Source of the DNA: Lampris incognitus | Taxonomy: Eukaryota; Chordata; Actinopteri; Lampriformes; Lampridae | Length of the DNA: 64,000 nt | Direction of reading: 5' to 3' | Assembly (NCBI RefSeq): GCF_029633865.1 | Contig: NC_079212.1 | Coordinates: forward strand, 82,924,672 to 82,988,671 | Shown here: positions 9,344 to 21,725 of the stretch, in pieces | Layout: each line of letters starts with the position of its first letter | Numbering within the stretch: position 1 is the first letter of the stretch | The notes under the pieces: model-generated | What the model saw: the letters and a program-made list of their open reading frames with translations, nothing else | Databases searched by the model: none | Told to the model about the DNA's origin: nothing | Program-made: the position numbers and the translations under genes

Positions 9344-12300
9344 CTACCAGTTCAGTCAGAAGTCATTATGGTACTGCCAGTACGGTCAGAAGTCAGTACA
9401 ATACTACCAGTAAGATTAGAACTCAGTACAGTACTACCATTACGGTCAGAAGTCAGTACAGTACTACCTGAACAGTCAGAAGTCAGTACGATATTACCAG
9501 TAGGGTCAGAAGTCAGTACGATACTATCAGTAGGGTCAGAAGTCAGTACGATACTACCAGTACGGTCAGAAGTCAGTACAGTACTACCAGTACGGTCAGA
9601 AGTCAGTACAATACTACCATTACGGTCAGAACTCAGTACAGTACTACCATTACGGTCAGAAGTCAGTACAGTACTACCTGAACGGTCAGAAGTCAGTACG
9701 ATATTACCAGTAGGGTCAGAAGTCAGTACGATACTATCAGTACGGTCAGAAGTCAGTACAGTACTACCTGTATGGTCAGAAGTCAGTACAATACTACTAG
9801 TACGGTCAGAAGTCATTACGATTGTACTACCAGTACAGTCAGAAGTCAGTACAATACTACCAGTATGGTCAGAAGTCAGTACAGTACTACCTGTATGGTC
9901 AGAGGTTAGTACAGTACTATCAGTATGGTCAGAAGTCAGTACGCTACTACCAGTATGGTCAGAAGTCAGTACGATATTACAAGTACGGTCAGAAGTCAGT
10001 ACGGTACTACCAGTACGGTAAGAAATCAGTACGGTACTACCAGTACAGTCAGACGTCAGTGCGATAATACCAGTACTGTCAGAAGTCAGTACGATACTAC
10101 CATTACGGTCAGAAGTCAGTACGGTACTACCAGTAGGGTCAGAAGTCAGTACGATACTACCAGTACGGTCAGACGTCAGTGCGATACTACCAGTAGTGTC
10201 AGAAGTCAGTACGATACTACCAGTACTGTCAGAAGTCAGTACGATACTACCAGTACGGTCAGAAGTCAGTACGATACTACCAGTACAGTCAGAAGTCAGT
10301 ACGATATTACCAGTACAGTCAGAAGTCAGTACGGTACTACCAGTATGGTAAGAAATCAGTACGGTACTACCAGTACAGTCAGACGTCAGTGCGATACTAC
10401 CAGTACTGTCAGAAGTCAGTACGATACTACCATTACGGTCAGAAGTCAGTACGGTACTACCAGTAGGGTCAGAAGTCAGTACGATACTACCAGTACGGTC
10501 AGACGTCAGTGCGATACTACCAGTAGTGTCAGAAGTCAGTACGATACTACCAGTACTGTCAGAAGTCAGTACGATACTACCAGTACGGTCAGAAGTCAGT
10601 ACGATACTACCAGTACAGTCAGATGTCAGTACGATACTACCAGTGCGGTCAGAAGTCAGTACGATACTATCAGTAGGGTCAGAAGTCAGTACGATACTAC
10701 CAGTACGGTCAGAAGTCAGTACAGTACTACCAGTACGGTCAGAAGTCAGTACAATACTACCATTACGGTCAGAACTCAGTACAGTACTACCATTACGGTC
10801 AGAAGTCAGTACAGTACTACCTGAACGGTCAGAAGTCAGTACGATATTACCAGTAGGGTCAAAAGTCAGTACGATACTATCAGTACGGTCAGAAGTCAGT
10901 ACAATACTACTAGTACGGTCAGAAGTCATTACGATTGTACTACCAATACAGTCAGAAGTCAGTACAATACTACCAGTATGGTCAGAAGTCAGTACAGTAC
11001 TACCTGTATGGTCAGAGGTTAGTACAGTACTATCAGTATGGTCAGAAGTCAGTACGCTACTACCAGTATGGTCAGAAGTCAGTACAATACTACCAGTACG
11101 GTCAGAAGTCAGTACGATACTACCAGTACTGTCAGAAGTCAGTACGATACTACCAGTACGGTCAGAAGTCAATACGATACTACCAGTACAGTCAGATGTC
11201 AGTACGATACTACCAGTGCGGTCAGAAGTCAGTACGATACTATCAGTAGGGTCAGAAGTCAGTACGATACTACCAGTACGGTCAGAAGTCAGTACAGTAC
11301 TACCAGTACGGTCAGAAGTCAGTACAATACTACCATTACGGTCAGAACTCAGTACAGTACTACCATTACGGTCAGAAGTCAGTACAGTACTACCTGAACG
11401 GTCAGAAGTCAGTACGATATTACCAGTAGGGTCAAAAGTCAGTACGATACTATCAGTACGGTCAGAAGTCAGTACAATACTACTAGTACGGTCAGAAGTC
11501 ATTACGATTGTACTACCAGTACAGTCAGAAGTCAGTACAATACTACCAGTATGGTCAGAAGTCAGTACAGTACTACCTGTATGGTCAGAAGTCAGTACGA
11601 TACTACCAGTACAGTCAGATGTCAGTACGATACTACCAGTGCGGTCAGAAGTCAGTACGATACTATCAGTAGGGTCAGAAGTCAGTACGATACTACCAGT
11701 ACGGTCAGAAGTCAGTACAGTACTACCAGTACGGTCAGAAGTCAGTACAATACTACCATTACGGTCAGAACTCAGTACAGTACTACCATTACGGTCAGAA
11801 GTCAGTACAGTACTACCTGAACGGTCAGAAGTCAGTACGATATTACCAGTAGGGTCAAAAGTCAGTACGATACTATCAGTACGGTCAGAAGTCAGTACAA
11901 TACTACTAGTACGGTCAGAAGTCATTACGATTGTACTACCAGTACAGTCAGAAGTCAGTACAATACTACCAGTATGGTCAGAAGTCAGTACAGTACTACC
12001 TGTATGGTCAGAGGTTAGTACAGTACTATCAGTATGGTCAGAAGTCAGTACGCTACTACCAGTATGGTCAGAAGTCAGTACAATACTACCAGTACGGTCA
12101 GAAGTCAGTACGATACTACCAGTACTGTCAGAAGTCAGTACGATACTACCAGTACGGTCAGAAGTCAGTACGATACTACCAGTACAGTCAGATGTCAGTA
12201 CGATACTACCAGTGCGGTCAGAAGTCAGTACGATACTATCAGTAGGGTCAGAAGTCAGTACGATACTACCAGTACGGTCAGAAGTCAGTACAGTACTACC

Positions 12301-15300
12301 AGTACGGTCAGAAGTCAGTACAATACTACCATTACGGTCAGAACTCAGTACAGTACTACAATTACGGTCAGAAATCAGTACAGTACTACCTGAACGGTCA
12401 GAAGTCAGTACGATATTACCAGTAGGGTCAAAAGTCAGTACGATACTATCAGTACGGTCAGAAGTCAGTACAATACTACTAGTACGGTCAGAAGTCATTA
12501 CGATTGTACTACCAGTACAGTCAGAAGTCAGTACAATACTACCAGTATGGTCAGAAGTCAGTACAGTACTACCTGTATGGTCAGAAGTCAGTACGATACT
12601 ACCAGTACAGTCAGATGTCAGTACGATACTACCAGTGCGGTCAGAAGTCAGTACGATACTATCAGTAGGGTCAGAAGTCAGTACGATACTACCAGTACGG
12701 TCAGAAGTCAGTACAGTACTACCAGTACGGTCAGAAGTCAGTACAATACTACCATTACGGTCAGAACTCAGTACAGTACTACCATTACGGTCAGAAGTCA
12801 GTACAGTACTACCTGAACGGTCAGAAGTCAGTACGATATTACCAGTAGGGTCAAAAGTCAGTACGATACTATCAGTACGGTCAGAAGTCAGTACAATACT
12901 ACTAATACGGTCAGAAGTCATTACGATTGTACTACCAGTACAGTCAGAAGTCAGTACAATACTACCAGTATGGTCAGAAGTCAGTACAGTACTACCTGTA
13001 TGGTCAGAGGTTAGTACAGTACTATCAGTATGGTCAGAAGTCAGTACGCTACTACCAGTATGGTCAGAAGTCAGTACAATACTACCAGTACGGTCAGAAG
13101 TCAGTACGATACTACCAGTACTGTCAGAAGTCAGTACGATACTACCAGTACGGTCAGAAGTCAGTACGATACTACCAGTACAGTCAGATGTCAGTACGAT
13201 ACTACCAGTGCGGTCAGAAGTCAGTACGATACTATCAGTAGGGTCAGAAGTCAGTACGATACTACCAGTACGGTCAGAAGTCAGTACAGTACTACCAGTA
13301 CGGTCAGAAGTCAGTACAATACTACCATTACGGTCAGAACTCAGTACAGTACTACCATTACGGTCAGAAGTCAGTACAGTACTACCTGAACGGTCAGAAG
13401 TCAGTACGATATTACCAGTAGGGTCAAAAGTCAGTACGATACTATCAGTACGGTCAGAAGTCAGTACAATACTACTAGTACGGTCAGAAGTCATTACGAT
13501 TGTACTACCAGTACAGTCAGAAGTCAGTACAATACTACCAGTATGGTCAGAAGTCAGTACAGTACTACCTGTATGGTCAGAGGTTAGTACAGTACTATCA
13601 GTATGGTCAGAAGTCAGTACGCTACTACCAGTATGGTCAGAAGTCAGTACAATACTACCAGTACGGTCAGAAGTCAGTACGATACTACCAGTACAGTCAG
13701 AAGTCAGTACGATATTACCAGTACGGTCAGAAGTCAGTACGGTACTACCAGTACGGTAAGAAATCAGTACGGTACTACCAGTACAGTCAGACGTCAGTGC
13801 GATACTACCAGTACTGTCAGAAGTCAGTACGATACTACCATTACGGTCAGAAGTCAGTGCGGTACTACCAGTAGGGTCAGAAGTCAGTACGATACTACCA
13901 GTACGGTCAGACGTCAGTGCGATACTACCAGTAGTGTCAGAAGTCAGTACGATACTACCAGTACTGTCAGAAGTCAGTACGATACTACCAGTATGGTCAG
14001 AAGTCAGTACGATATTACCAGTAGGGTAAGAAGTCAGTACGATACTATCGGTAGGGTCAGAAGTCAGTACGATACTACCAGTACGGTCAGAAGTCATTAC
14101 GATTATACTATCAGTACAGTCAGAAGTCTGTACAATACTACCAGTATGGTCAGAAGTCTTTACAGTACTACCAGTACGGTCAGAAGTCAGTACAGTACTA
14201 CCTGTATGGTCAGAAGTCAGTACAATACTACTAGTATGGTCAGAAGTCAGTACAATACTACCAGTACGGTCAGAAGTCAGTATGATACTACCAGTATGGT
14301 CAGAAGTCAGTACAGTACTACCTGTATGGTCAGAGGTTAGTACAGTACTATCAGTATGGTCAGAAGTCAGTACGCTACTACCAGTATGGTCAGAAGTCAG
14401 TACGCTACTACCAGTACGGTCAGAAGTCAGTATGATACTACCAGTACAGTCAGAAGTCAGTACGATATTACCAGTACGGACAGAAGTCAGTACGGTACTA
14501 CCAGTACGGTAAGAAATCAGTACGGTACTACCAGTACAGTCAGACGTCAGTGCGATACTACCAGTACTGTCAGAAGTCAGTACGATACTACCATTACGGT
14601 CAGAAGTCAGTACGGTACTACCAGTAGGGTCAGAAGTCAGTACGATACTACCAGTACGGTCAGACGTCAGTGCGATACTACCAGTAGTGTCAGAAGTCAA
14701 TACGATACTACCAGTACTGTCAGAAGTCAGTACGATACTACCAGTACGGTCAGAAGTCAGTACGATACTACCAGTACAGTCAGATGTCAGTACGATACTA
14801 CCAGTGCGGTCAGAAGTCAGTACGAAACTACCAGTACAGTCAGAAGTCAGTACGATACTACCAGTACGGTCAGAAGTCAGTACGGTACTACCAGTACAGT
14901 CAGAAGTCAGTACAGTACTACCAGTACGGTCAGAGGTTAGTACAGTACTATCAGTATGGTCAGAAGTCAGTACGGTACTACCAGTACGGTCAGAAGTCAG
15001 TACGTTACTACCAGTACAGTCAGAAGTCAGTACGGTACTACCAGTACGGTCAGAAGTCAGTACGTTACTACCAGTACAGTCAGAAGTCAGTACGGTACTA
15101 CCAGTACGGCAAGAAGTCAGTACGGTACTACCAGTACAGTCAGACGTCAGTGCGATACTACCAGTACTGTCAGAAGTCAGTACGATACTACCATTACGGT
15201 CAGAAGTCAGTACGGTACTACCAGTATGGTCAGAAGTCAGTACAATACTACCAGTACTGTCAGAAGTCAGTACGATACTACCATTACGGTCAGAAGTCAG

Positions 15301-15590
15301 TACGGTACTACCAGTACGGTCAGAAGTCAGTACGATACTACCAGTACAGTCAGACGTCAGTGCGATATTACCAGTACGGTCAGAAGTCAGTACGGTACTA
15401 CCAGTACGGTCAGAAGTCAGTACGATACTACCAGTACGGTCAGAAGTCAGTACAATACTACCAGTACAGTCAGAAGTAAGTACAATACTGCCAGTACAGT
15501 CAGAAGTCAGGACAGTACTACCAGTACGGTCAGAAGTCAGTACAGTACTATCAGTACGGTCAGAAGTACAGTAGTACCAGTATGGTCAGA
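9344..15590. repeat. 30-bp satellite array, about 208 units
   Basis: The unit is cagtacgatactaccagtac followed by ggtcagaagt (30 bp in all), repeated head to tail for 6.2 kb with point variants. Rare units are 33 bp (a TTG-containing variant at about 9822, 10935, 11508, 11931, 12504, 12927 and 13500). Because 30 and 33 are multiples of three, reading frames persist. The minus strand is open for 1782 codons (14700 down to 9352), giving the decapeptide TSDRTGSIVL, and all three plus frames are open over long stretches. No splice context, leader or unique coding flank was found, so I call it non-coding satellite DNA. Confidence 0.95.
10935..13499. repeat. 996-bp higher-order repeat inside the satellite
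   Basis: The 33-bp variant units recur with alternating spacings of 573 and 423 bp (10935, 11508, 11931, 12504, 12927, 13500). Blocks 996 bp apart are nearly identical, including the order of variant units. This shows recent amplification of a 33-unit block (19 + 14 units) rather than of single units. Confidence 0.85.
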
Positions 15591-16905
15591 CGCCGTCTCA
15601 GGTCTGGACTGCAGACTTCTCATGTCTGCAGACCAGCGAGGTCTGGCATCTCAGAAGATCTGTGGGCTCTTCAAACTGCCTCAGCTGTTCTTTTGCTGTA
15701 GGCATCATTTGCCTCTCAGGAAAGTGTTGCATGGTTAAGGAAGAGCATTTTCTGTCTTAATAAGATCAAGATCTTTCTTGCCACTCTCATTTAAACACTA
15801 CATTCGAATTCTATGTACTCAAAGTATTTTATATAACTGATAGATGTTTACACACCTGTAGAAAGTATGGAGATATGAGCTCCACAGACAGTCTGATCAC
15901 TTTGTATGTGTTCTCTCTTTCCATGCCGCATAATAAATATGATTTCCATACTGTACAAGGTGAGTGAAGACTGGAGTATTCTTCCTCGTTACTACACATT
16001 ACTACACTGAGACTTTTTACTGCTTTGAATATTTGGAGAAAATTCTAAATGACATTGACACAGTCTTTTGGCTCAGCCTCTTACTTTCCACTTTCTATAG
16101 TTAATTTTTTTCTAAGCAATATCCATTTTTATTTGATGATGAGAACCTTATTGCCAATATTTTTGTTCCATCGTGTGCTTTTAATATTATAGTAATATAT
16201 AGGATGGTGCGTAAGCTGCAGCTCTTCATCATCTTAAGGAGTGTAGTGGTGGAAGTTTTTCCATGTATATTGCAAGATTGTTATTATTATTTTTAGAAGC
16301 AAATAAACACCAGTTGTGTGTTAACTGTAAAATTAACTGTGTCACTTTTTTTTGTTGCAATTTATGTTCACTGTGAAAAAAATAACAGTTTAAGCTTCAG
16401 GCGGACAAAGAAAGTAATAGTAATTTCCTTAAATATTTTAATTATAATTAAATTATACTTCTAAAATTAAAATTATATAATTAAATTCTAATTATTAATT
16501 AAAATGATATAATTATAAAATATACTTATAAAATTAAAATTATATAATTTTCCTAATTGTAATAGTAATTTTCTTAAGAGTTTAAATCATTTAAACTCTA
16601 AAGAAAATGCTAGTTTTAAGAAAGAATGCATAACGTGGTCTGTTTAGCTGGTCTTTTAACATTCATTTGTGTTTTGGCATCCAGAAATCAGTGATGCTGT
16701 TGGAAAAAAGGACACTTTTATGTGGTCTTACTTGTTGAAAATGACGCAGCTTTCTGATGCAGTTTTTCCATCTGTTTTTTTTTTTCACAGTACCTGTGAT
16801 TTTTAGTCAATCACTGAAAAATGTGAGGAAAAATGTACATCATGAAATACGTAAATTTTTAAATCCATAGTGAAGAAAATATTTACTCAAGCTTGAAAAC
16901 CAGTT
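15591..16905. other. AT-rich spacer without recognisable genes
   Basis: The first 150 bp after the array are unique sequence. Around 16430-16560 there is low-complexity A/T sequence (AATTATAATTA-like). No coding or RNA gene was recognised. Confidence 0.5.
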
Positions 16906-16920
16906 GAAAAGCCAGAGACT

Positions 16921-17323
16921 AGCCCGCGGTGGTGTAGCGGTCTAAGCATCGGCTTTGTGTCGATGCAGTTGCCCACTGGGGACCGGGGTTCGCGCCCCGG
17001 TCTCGTCAGATCCGACTATGGCCGGATTCGATGAAGCAGCAGTAACTGGCAGCGCTGTCTTCAGGAGGGGGGCAGAGTCGGCTTGTGTTCGTCACATGAA
17101 TGCGTCTCTGTGTGGGGGTGGGGGTGGGGGGAAGCAGTGGTTCGGCCTGGATTCACCTTGTCACGGAAGTGGCGAGGCGTCTCCTTCCAGACTGCCAGCC
17201 GGAGAGACGCAGTTGGCGAACGCATGCAGTATGAGGGTGGGTGTTTGAACTAAAATAGGGATCGACTGGCCACTAAATTGGGAGAAAATGGGAAATATCA
17301 GACATAAATTTAAAAAGAAAAAA
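16921..17323 (+). mobile_element. tRNA-derived SINE with 15-bp target duplication
   Basis: Perfect duplicates of gaaaagccagagact flank the element (16906-16920 and 17324-17338). The head has a pol III A box-like stretch (gtggtgtagcggtctaagc) and a B box (ggggttcgcgcccc) about 40 bp later. A GC-rich body and an A-rich tail (aaatttaaaaagaaaaaa) follow. Intact flanks show it moved as a unit by LINE-type insertion. No protein is encoded. Confidence 0.88.
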
Positions 17324-17678
17324 GAAAAGCCAGAGACTGTACCATGGATTGAGCGGCATTAGATATGAAGCAGCTCAGTGAATAGGCTAATATAATTTGA
17401 ATTATTGGCCACAGACGCTCATAAAGTGCTACTTTTACTTCAAATAAACGCTGTTTTTACAGTTGAGCTAAACATTTGCACACACTGAAAGCCAATAATT
17501 ACACAAAAGTGTATTTTTGCCTTTCACCAAAGTTTGAGTGAACTGTATAACAAGGTGATTGTATAACAAGGCTCTTTCTGTGGAAACACGTGACAGCAGG
17601 CATGGGCACCGCTCCTGCAACAGCCATGCACCGCCAGTACTGACCTCATCCTGCTCATCAGTTCTGAGCGCTCACAGG

Positions 17679-17681
<3 letters not shown>

Positions 17682-17738
<57 letters not shown>
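17682..17738. repeat. (TA)n microsatellite
   Basis: An uninterrupted TA run directly abuts the left end of the fold-back element, whose family inserts at TA. Confidence 0.95.
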
Positions 17739-17741
<3 letters not shown>

Positions 17742-18117
17742 TACCGTTCAAAAGTTTGGGATCACCCAAACAATTTCGTGTTTTCCATGAAAAGTCACAC
17801 TTATTCACCACCATATGTTGTGAAATGAATAGAAAATAGAGTCAAGACATTGACAAGGTTAGAAATAATGATTTGTATTTGAAATAAGATTTTTTTTACA
17901 TCAAACTTTGCTTTCGTCAAAGAATCCTCCATTTGCAGCAATTACAGCATTGCAGACCTTTGGCATTCTAGCTGTTAATTTGTTGAGGTAATCTGGAGAA
18001 ATTGCACCCCACGCTTCCAGAAGCAGCTCCCACAAGTTGGATTGATTGGATGGGCACTTCTTTGAGCAGATTGAGTTTCTGGAGCATCACATTTGTGGGG
18101 TCAATTAAACGCTCAAA

Positions 18118-18312
18118 ATGGCCAGAAAAAGAGAACTTTCATCTGAAACTCGACAGTCTATTCTTGTTCTTAGAAATGAAGGCTATTCCATGCGAGAAAT
18201 TGCTAAGAAATTGAAGATTTCCTACACCGGTGTGTACTACTCCCTTCAGAGGACAGCACAAACAGGCTCTAACAGGTACTATTTAATGAAGATGCCAGTT
18301 GGGGACCTGTGA
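18118..18312 (+). pseudogene. Tc1 transposase N-terminal fragment (left arm)
   Basis: The frame starts MARKRELSSETRQSILVLRN and encodes the helix-turn-helix DNA-binding part (EIAKKLKISYTGVYYSLQRT). After residue 54 it leaves the transposase at the palindrome breakpoint (18273) and soon stops. The catalytic DDE domain is absent. Confidence 0.88.
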
Positions 18313-18556
18313 GGTGTCTGTTTCTCAAACTAGAGACTCTAATGTACTTATCTTCTTGCTCAGTTGTGCAACGCGGCCTCCCACTTCTTTTTCTACTCTG
18401 GTTAGAGCCTGTTTGTGCTGTCCTCTGAAGGGAGTAGTACACACCGGTGTAGGAAATCTTCAATTTCTTAGCAATTTCTCGTATGGAATAGCCTTCATTT
18501 CTAAGAACAAGAATAGACTGTCGAGTTTCAGATGAAAGTTATCTTTTTCTGGCCAT
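18269..18556 (-). pseudogene. Tc1 transposase N-terminal fragment (right arm and centre)
   Basis: The mirror copy starts with ATG at 18556 but has TAA as its sixth codon (Glu in the left arm). It continues past the palindrome into the centre, giving SRKRSGRPRCTTEQEDKYI and LTGPQLASSLN, the linker to the catalytic domain. That domain is missing. Confidence 0.85.
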
Positions 18557-18935
18557 TTTGAGCGTTTAATTGACCCCACAAATGTGATGCTCCAGAAACT
18601 CAATCTGCTCAAAGAAGTGCCCATCCAACCAATCCAACTTGTGGGAGCTGCTTCTGGAAGCGTGGGGTGCAATTTCTCCAGATTACCTCAACAAATTAAC
18701 AGCTAGAATGCCAAAGGTCTGCAATGCTGTAATTGCTGCAAATGGAGGATTCTTTGACGAAAGCAAAGTTTGATGTAAAAAAAATCTTATTTCAAATACA
18801 AATCATTATTTCTAACCTTGTCAATGTCTTGACTCTATTTTCTATTCATTTCACAACATATGGTGGTGAATAAGTGTGACTTTTCATGGAAAACACAAAA
18901 TTGTTTGGGTGATCCCAAACTTTTGAACGGTAGTG

Positions 18936-19430
18936 TATATATATATTCTGTCTGACAGTGGCATGTCTGAGTAGTCCCTGACCAACGTTACAACATCAAA
19001 TGGAGAGCTCATAAAAATAGGCTAACTCATGTTAGCCATGTGAAAATTATTGCAGGTGTCAAATTACAGCTGAAAAAGAAATTAACAACTGATTTAATGA
19101 TTTACAACCTAAAAAACCTCATCAGGTTACTTTAAAAAGCCAACAGATCTCAGCTAAGTTGCATCAAATCTGCTGTTCATTAGAAATAAAACAAACAGCT
19201 TTTGAGAAGCATGGATTGGAGGTAAATTGTTCCGAATCATAAGGAACCGTTCCATAGATGAATTAATCATATAGAGCTTTTCAAACTTTGAAGATGTGTA
19301 TGATTTAGACATTCTATAAAATCAAATGGATGGTACATGCCTTTTTACAGCCCAGAACCTTTGAACACTTAAGTGTTAAACATTTCCCACTTTGTACTTG
19401 ACACCATAAAGGTTGATGCAAGTGCTTAAC
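18936..19430. other. 3' flank of olfml3, no other gene seen
   Basis: This is AT-rich sequence downstream of the olfml3 stop (minus strand). It probably holds the 3' UTR. An ATTAAA on the minus strand near 19096 could serve as polyadenylation signal, but this is only a motif match. Confidence 0.4.
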
Positions 19431-20215
19431 CTAAATCTCCAGTTTCTTCTTCAGTACAAGCTTATACAGGATCTGGTAGCCATCGTCCCAGGCATAGAGG
19501 AGCTGCTCCAGAGGGTTGTACTTCAGACTGGAGTTGGCTCCATAACGCTTTGGAAAGTAAACCAGTGGCGCATCTTCATTGGTTACCATATCATTCACAT
19601 CATACACACACTGGACATGTGAACGACCAGGTTGCTTGGTGTTGTAAACTACATATAGTGTGCCACAGATTATGAAGGCCGCCTCAGCATTCTCCTGTGG
19701 ACATGTTGTGTCCCACATCTGCTCAATGTCCAGTGTACGGGCGTCCATCTTGGCCAGAGAGATGCGTCTCTCATTCTGCCGTGTAGCAAAAATCGCCCAC
19801 AGGCCCTCCTCATCCACAGCCAGGTCAATCACTGTCTCAGGGTTCAGCCCGTAAACAGGGACATGATCCTGGACCGGGAACACTGCACTGTCGACCACAG
19901 TTCCATTCCTCAGGTCGTACTTCACTACCATGACCTCCTCAGCCTCTTTCACATAATATGCATGGCTGTTGTAAACGACATGGCCAGTTCCCTTCCAGGA
20001 GGAGGGGAGGTTCCAGGGCTTGGCCAGAGAAGTGCCCTGGGAGATGCTGAAGTCCTGCACAGAGGCAAACTCGTGGATGGTTTCTTCATTAGTCCCATTG
20101 AAAATGTACACCTTGCCCAAGAGACCATTGATGTCCTTGGTCCACGTGCCCTTGGAACCTCCAACTCTCTTCAAGATTTTCATGGCTTTTATGCTGGACA
20201 TCATGTGCCTGCAGT
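19431..20215 (-). CDS. olfml3: olfml3 coding exon 3 (olfactomedin domain)
   Basis: Acceptor TTCAAG precedes ACTGCAGG. Joined to the last G of exon 2 it restores the Asp-Cys that opens the olfactomedin domain. The stop TAG is at 19433-19431. An open frame continues upstream of the acceptor into the CA repeat, but that is intron. Confidence 0.88.
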
Positions 20216-20287
20216 CTTGAAGAGGAAAGCCCATTTCACTTGAGATGGCAAGACAACCATTATCATCATAGATCATACATCTCAAAA

Positions 20288-20343
<56 letters not shown>

Positions 20344-21646
20344 ACACGAACAGCAGTTGGAATGCTATTGAGATATTATAAAATATTATATGCATATTAT
20401 GTTATATAAATAGATACAGGTCATATCATGTGTATAGTTCATGAACATACAGTAAATTAAGTAATATGTTATTAATCACCCCACCCCCTCAAAACTAAAC
20501 CTCTGTGCACAATACAGATTTAAGTCAGAATCAGTCAACAGTCCAAATGATGCAATCAGATTAATTCATCGTATTTTGATGAATCTGAATAAGCGAGATC
20601 TAGTCATGAATACGTCTCCATGCTGTGACATTTATTTTTCACTCGATTATTACCGGATTATTTTTAAGAGCTGTTTTGCTGTTATATTTTCAGGTAAACC
20701 GTAGAAATACGTTTTTATGCCTAATTTCAATTTGATATACAACTATATAATTTAGCTGAAGCTGCTGATCTTATAAGCATGGTTTAAGCCCACCACATCT
20801 CACCTGAAAGTTTTTCATACTTGGCCTTGTTCTTCTCCTTCACCTGCATCACCTGCTGTTCCACCAGCTTGTCGTCCACATCAACGCAGGGTTGAGCCCC
20901 GTTCTGGGTCTCCAGGTAGTCCATCTCTCGCTCGACGCGGTCAACCCGTGTCCCCATGCCCTCCAGATTCACACGCAGAGCCTCTTTCTCTTTGTCCAGG
21001 TTCTCTAGCTGGGCGACCATCTGTTGCTTCAACTCCCGGAGCTCGCTGGCGTAGCGGGTGCTCTGCTCGTGCCATAGGGAAATGCGATCCTGTTTTGGAA
21101 GGAATTGAAGAAACTTACTGTGGGTCCGTCTATCTCACAACACTGGTGCACACATTTGATTGTTCCTGAACAGGCAGGACATCTGAGATGGTGCAGTATA
21201 GTGTGGCTCTGTCTGTTATCTTTAAGAGCTGCACTGAAACACTTTCCATTAAGCTGTGTTGACATGGCAATAAAGTATTGAACCTGAATCTTGAATCTGT
21301 GCCCATATCAATGTTATCATGGCTGTACTTAGTCAAATGTTGTATTTAGTCAATGTGATTAATTACATTTCCTGCAAAAAGTCCAAATGTCAGTCCTCAA
21401 GTCTAAAACACAGTAGAGGTCAACAGGTTAAGTAGTGAGCCGAAAGAGTCCTGATCCTGTTGCTCACGCTGTACTCTGAAATACTTGTGCAGGGAAGCCA
21501 AAAAAGATTTGCTCAATGAGGCATCACATTACAATACAGAGCAACACACAGACACAGGGGATGTGGTGTAACAGTGCTTTTTCGGGTCAGTTTTGTGTCA
21601 TGACCTGTACTAGCGAGAACACTGGGCCTATGAATTACAGAGAGAC

Positions 21647-21725
<79 letters not shown>

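Larger units (their letters stand above)
17739..18935. mobile_element. Fold-back Tc1/mariner element, 1197 bp
   Basis: The left arm (17739-18273) and right arm (18401-18935) are reverse complements, 535 bp each, around a 127-bp centre. The tips read cactaccgttcaaaagtttg inward from both sides and each is next to TA. Each arm carries the terminal repeat, the leader and the first part of a Tc1-type transposase, so the element is a palindromic rearrangement and not a normal Tc1 with short inverted ends. The right arm side keeps slightly more transposase in the centre. It cannot encode a complete transposase. Confidence 0.92.

Noticed and set aside
10526-13759. 1077-aa plus-strand open frame
   Set aside because: Same satellite; phase retained only because the unit is 30 bp.
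9352-14700. 1782-aa minus-strand open frame as a mucin-like or adhesin gene
   Set aside because: It lies wholly within a 30-bp satellite whose codons are not one step from stops; plus frames are open too, and there is no leader, unique flank or splice context.
9344-15590. CRISPR-like array
   Set aside because: Units are contiguous without spacers and the genome is a vertebrate.
16955-17248. 97-aa open frame
   Set aside because: Lies within the tRNA-derived SINE.
20216-20345. Longer olfml3 exon 3 starting in the CA repeat
   Set aside because: The acceptor at 20216-20217 restores the conserved Asp-Cys, whereas the upstream sequence is a microsatellite.
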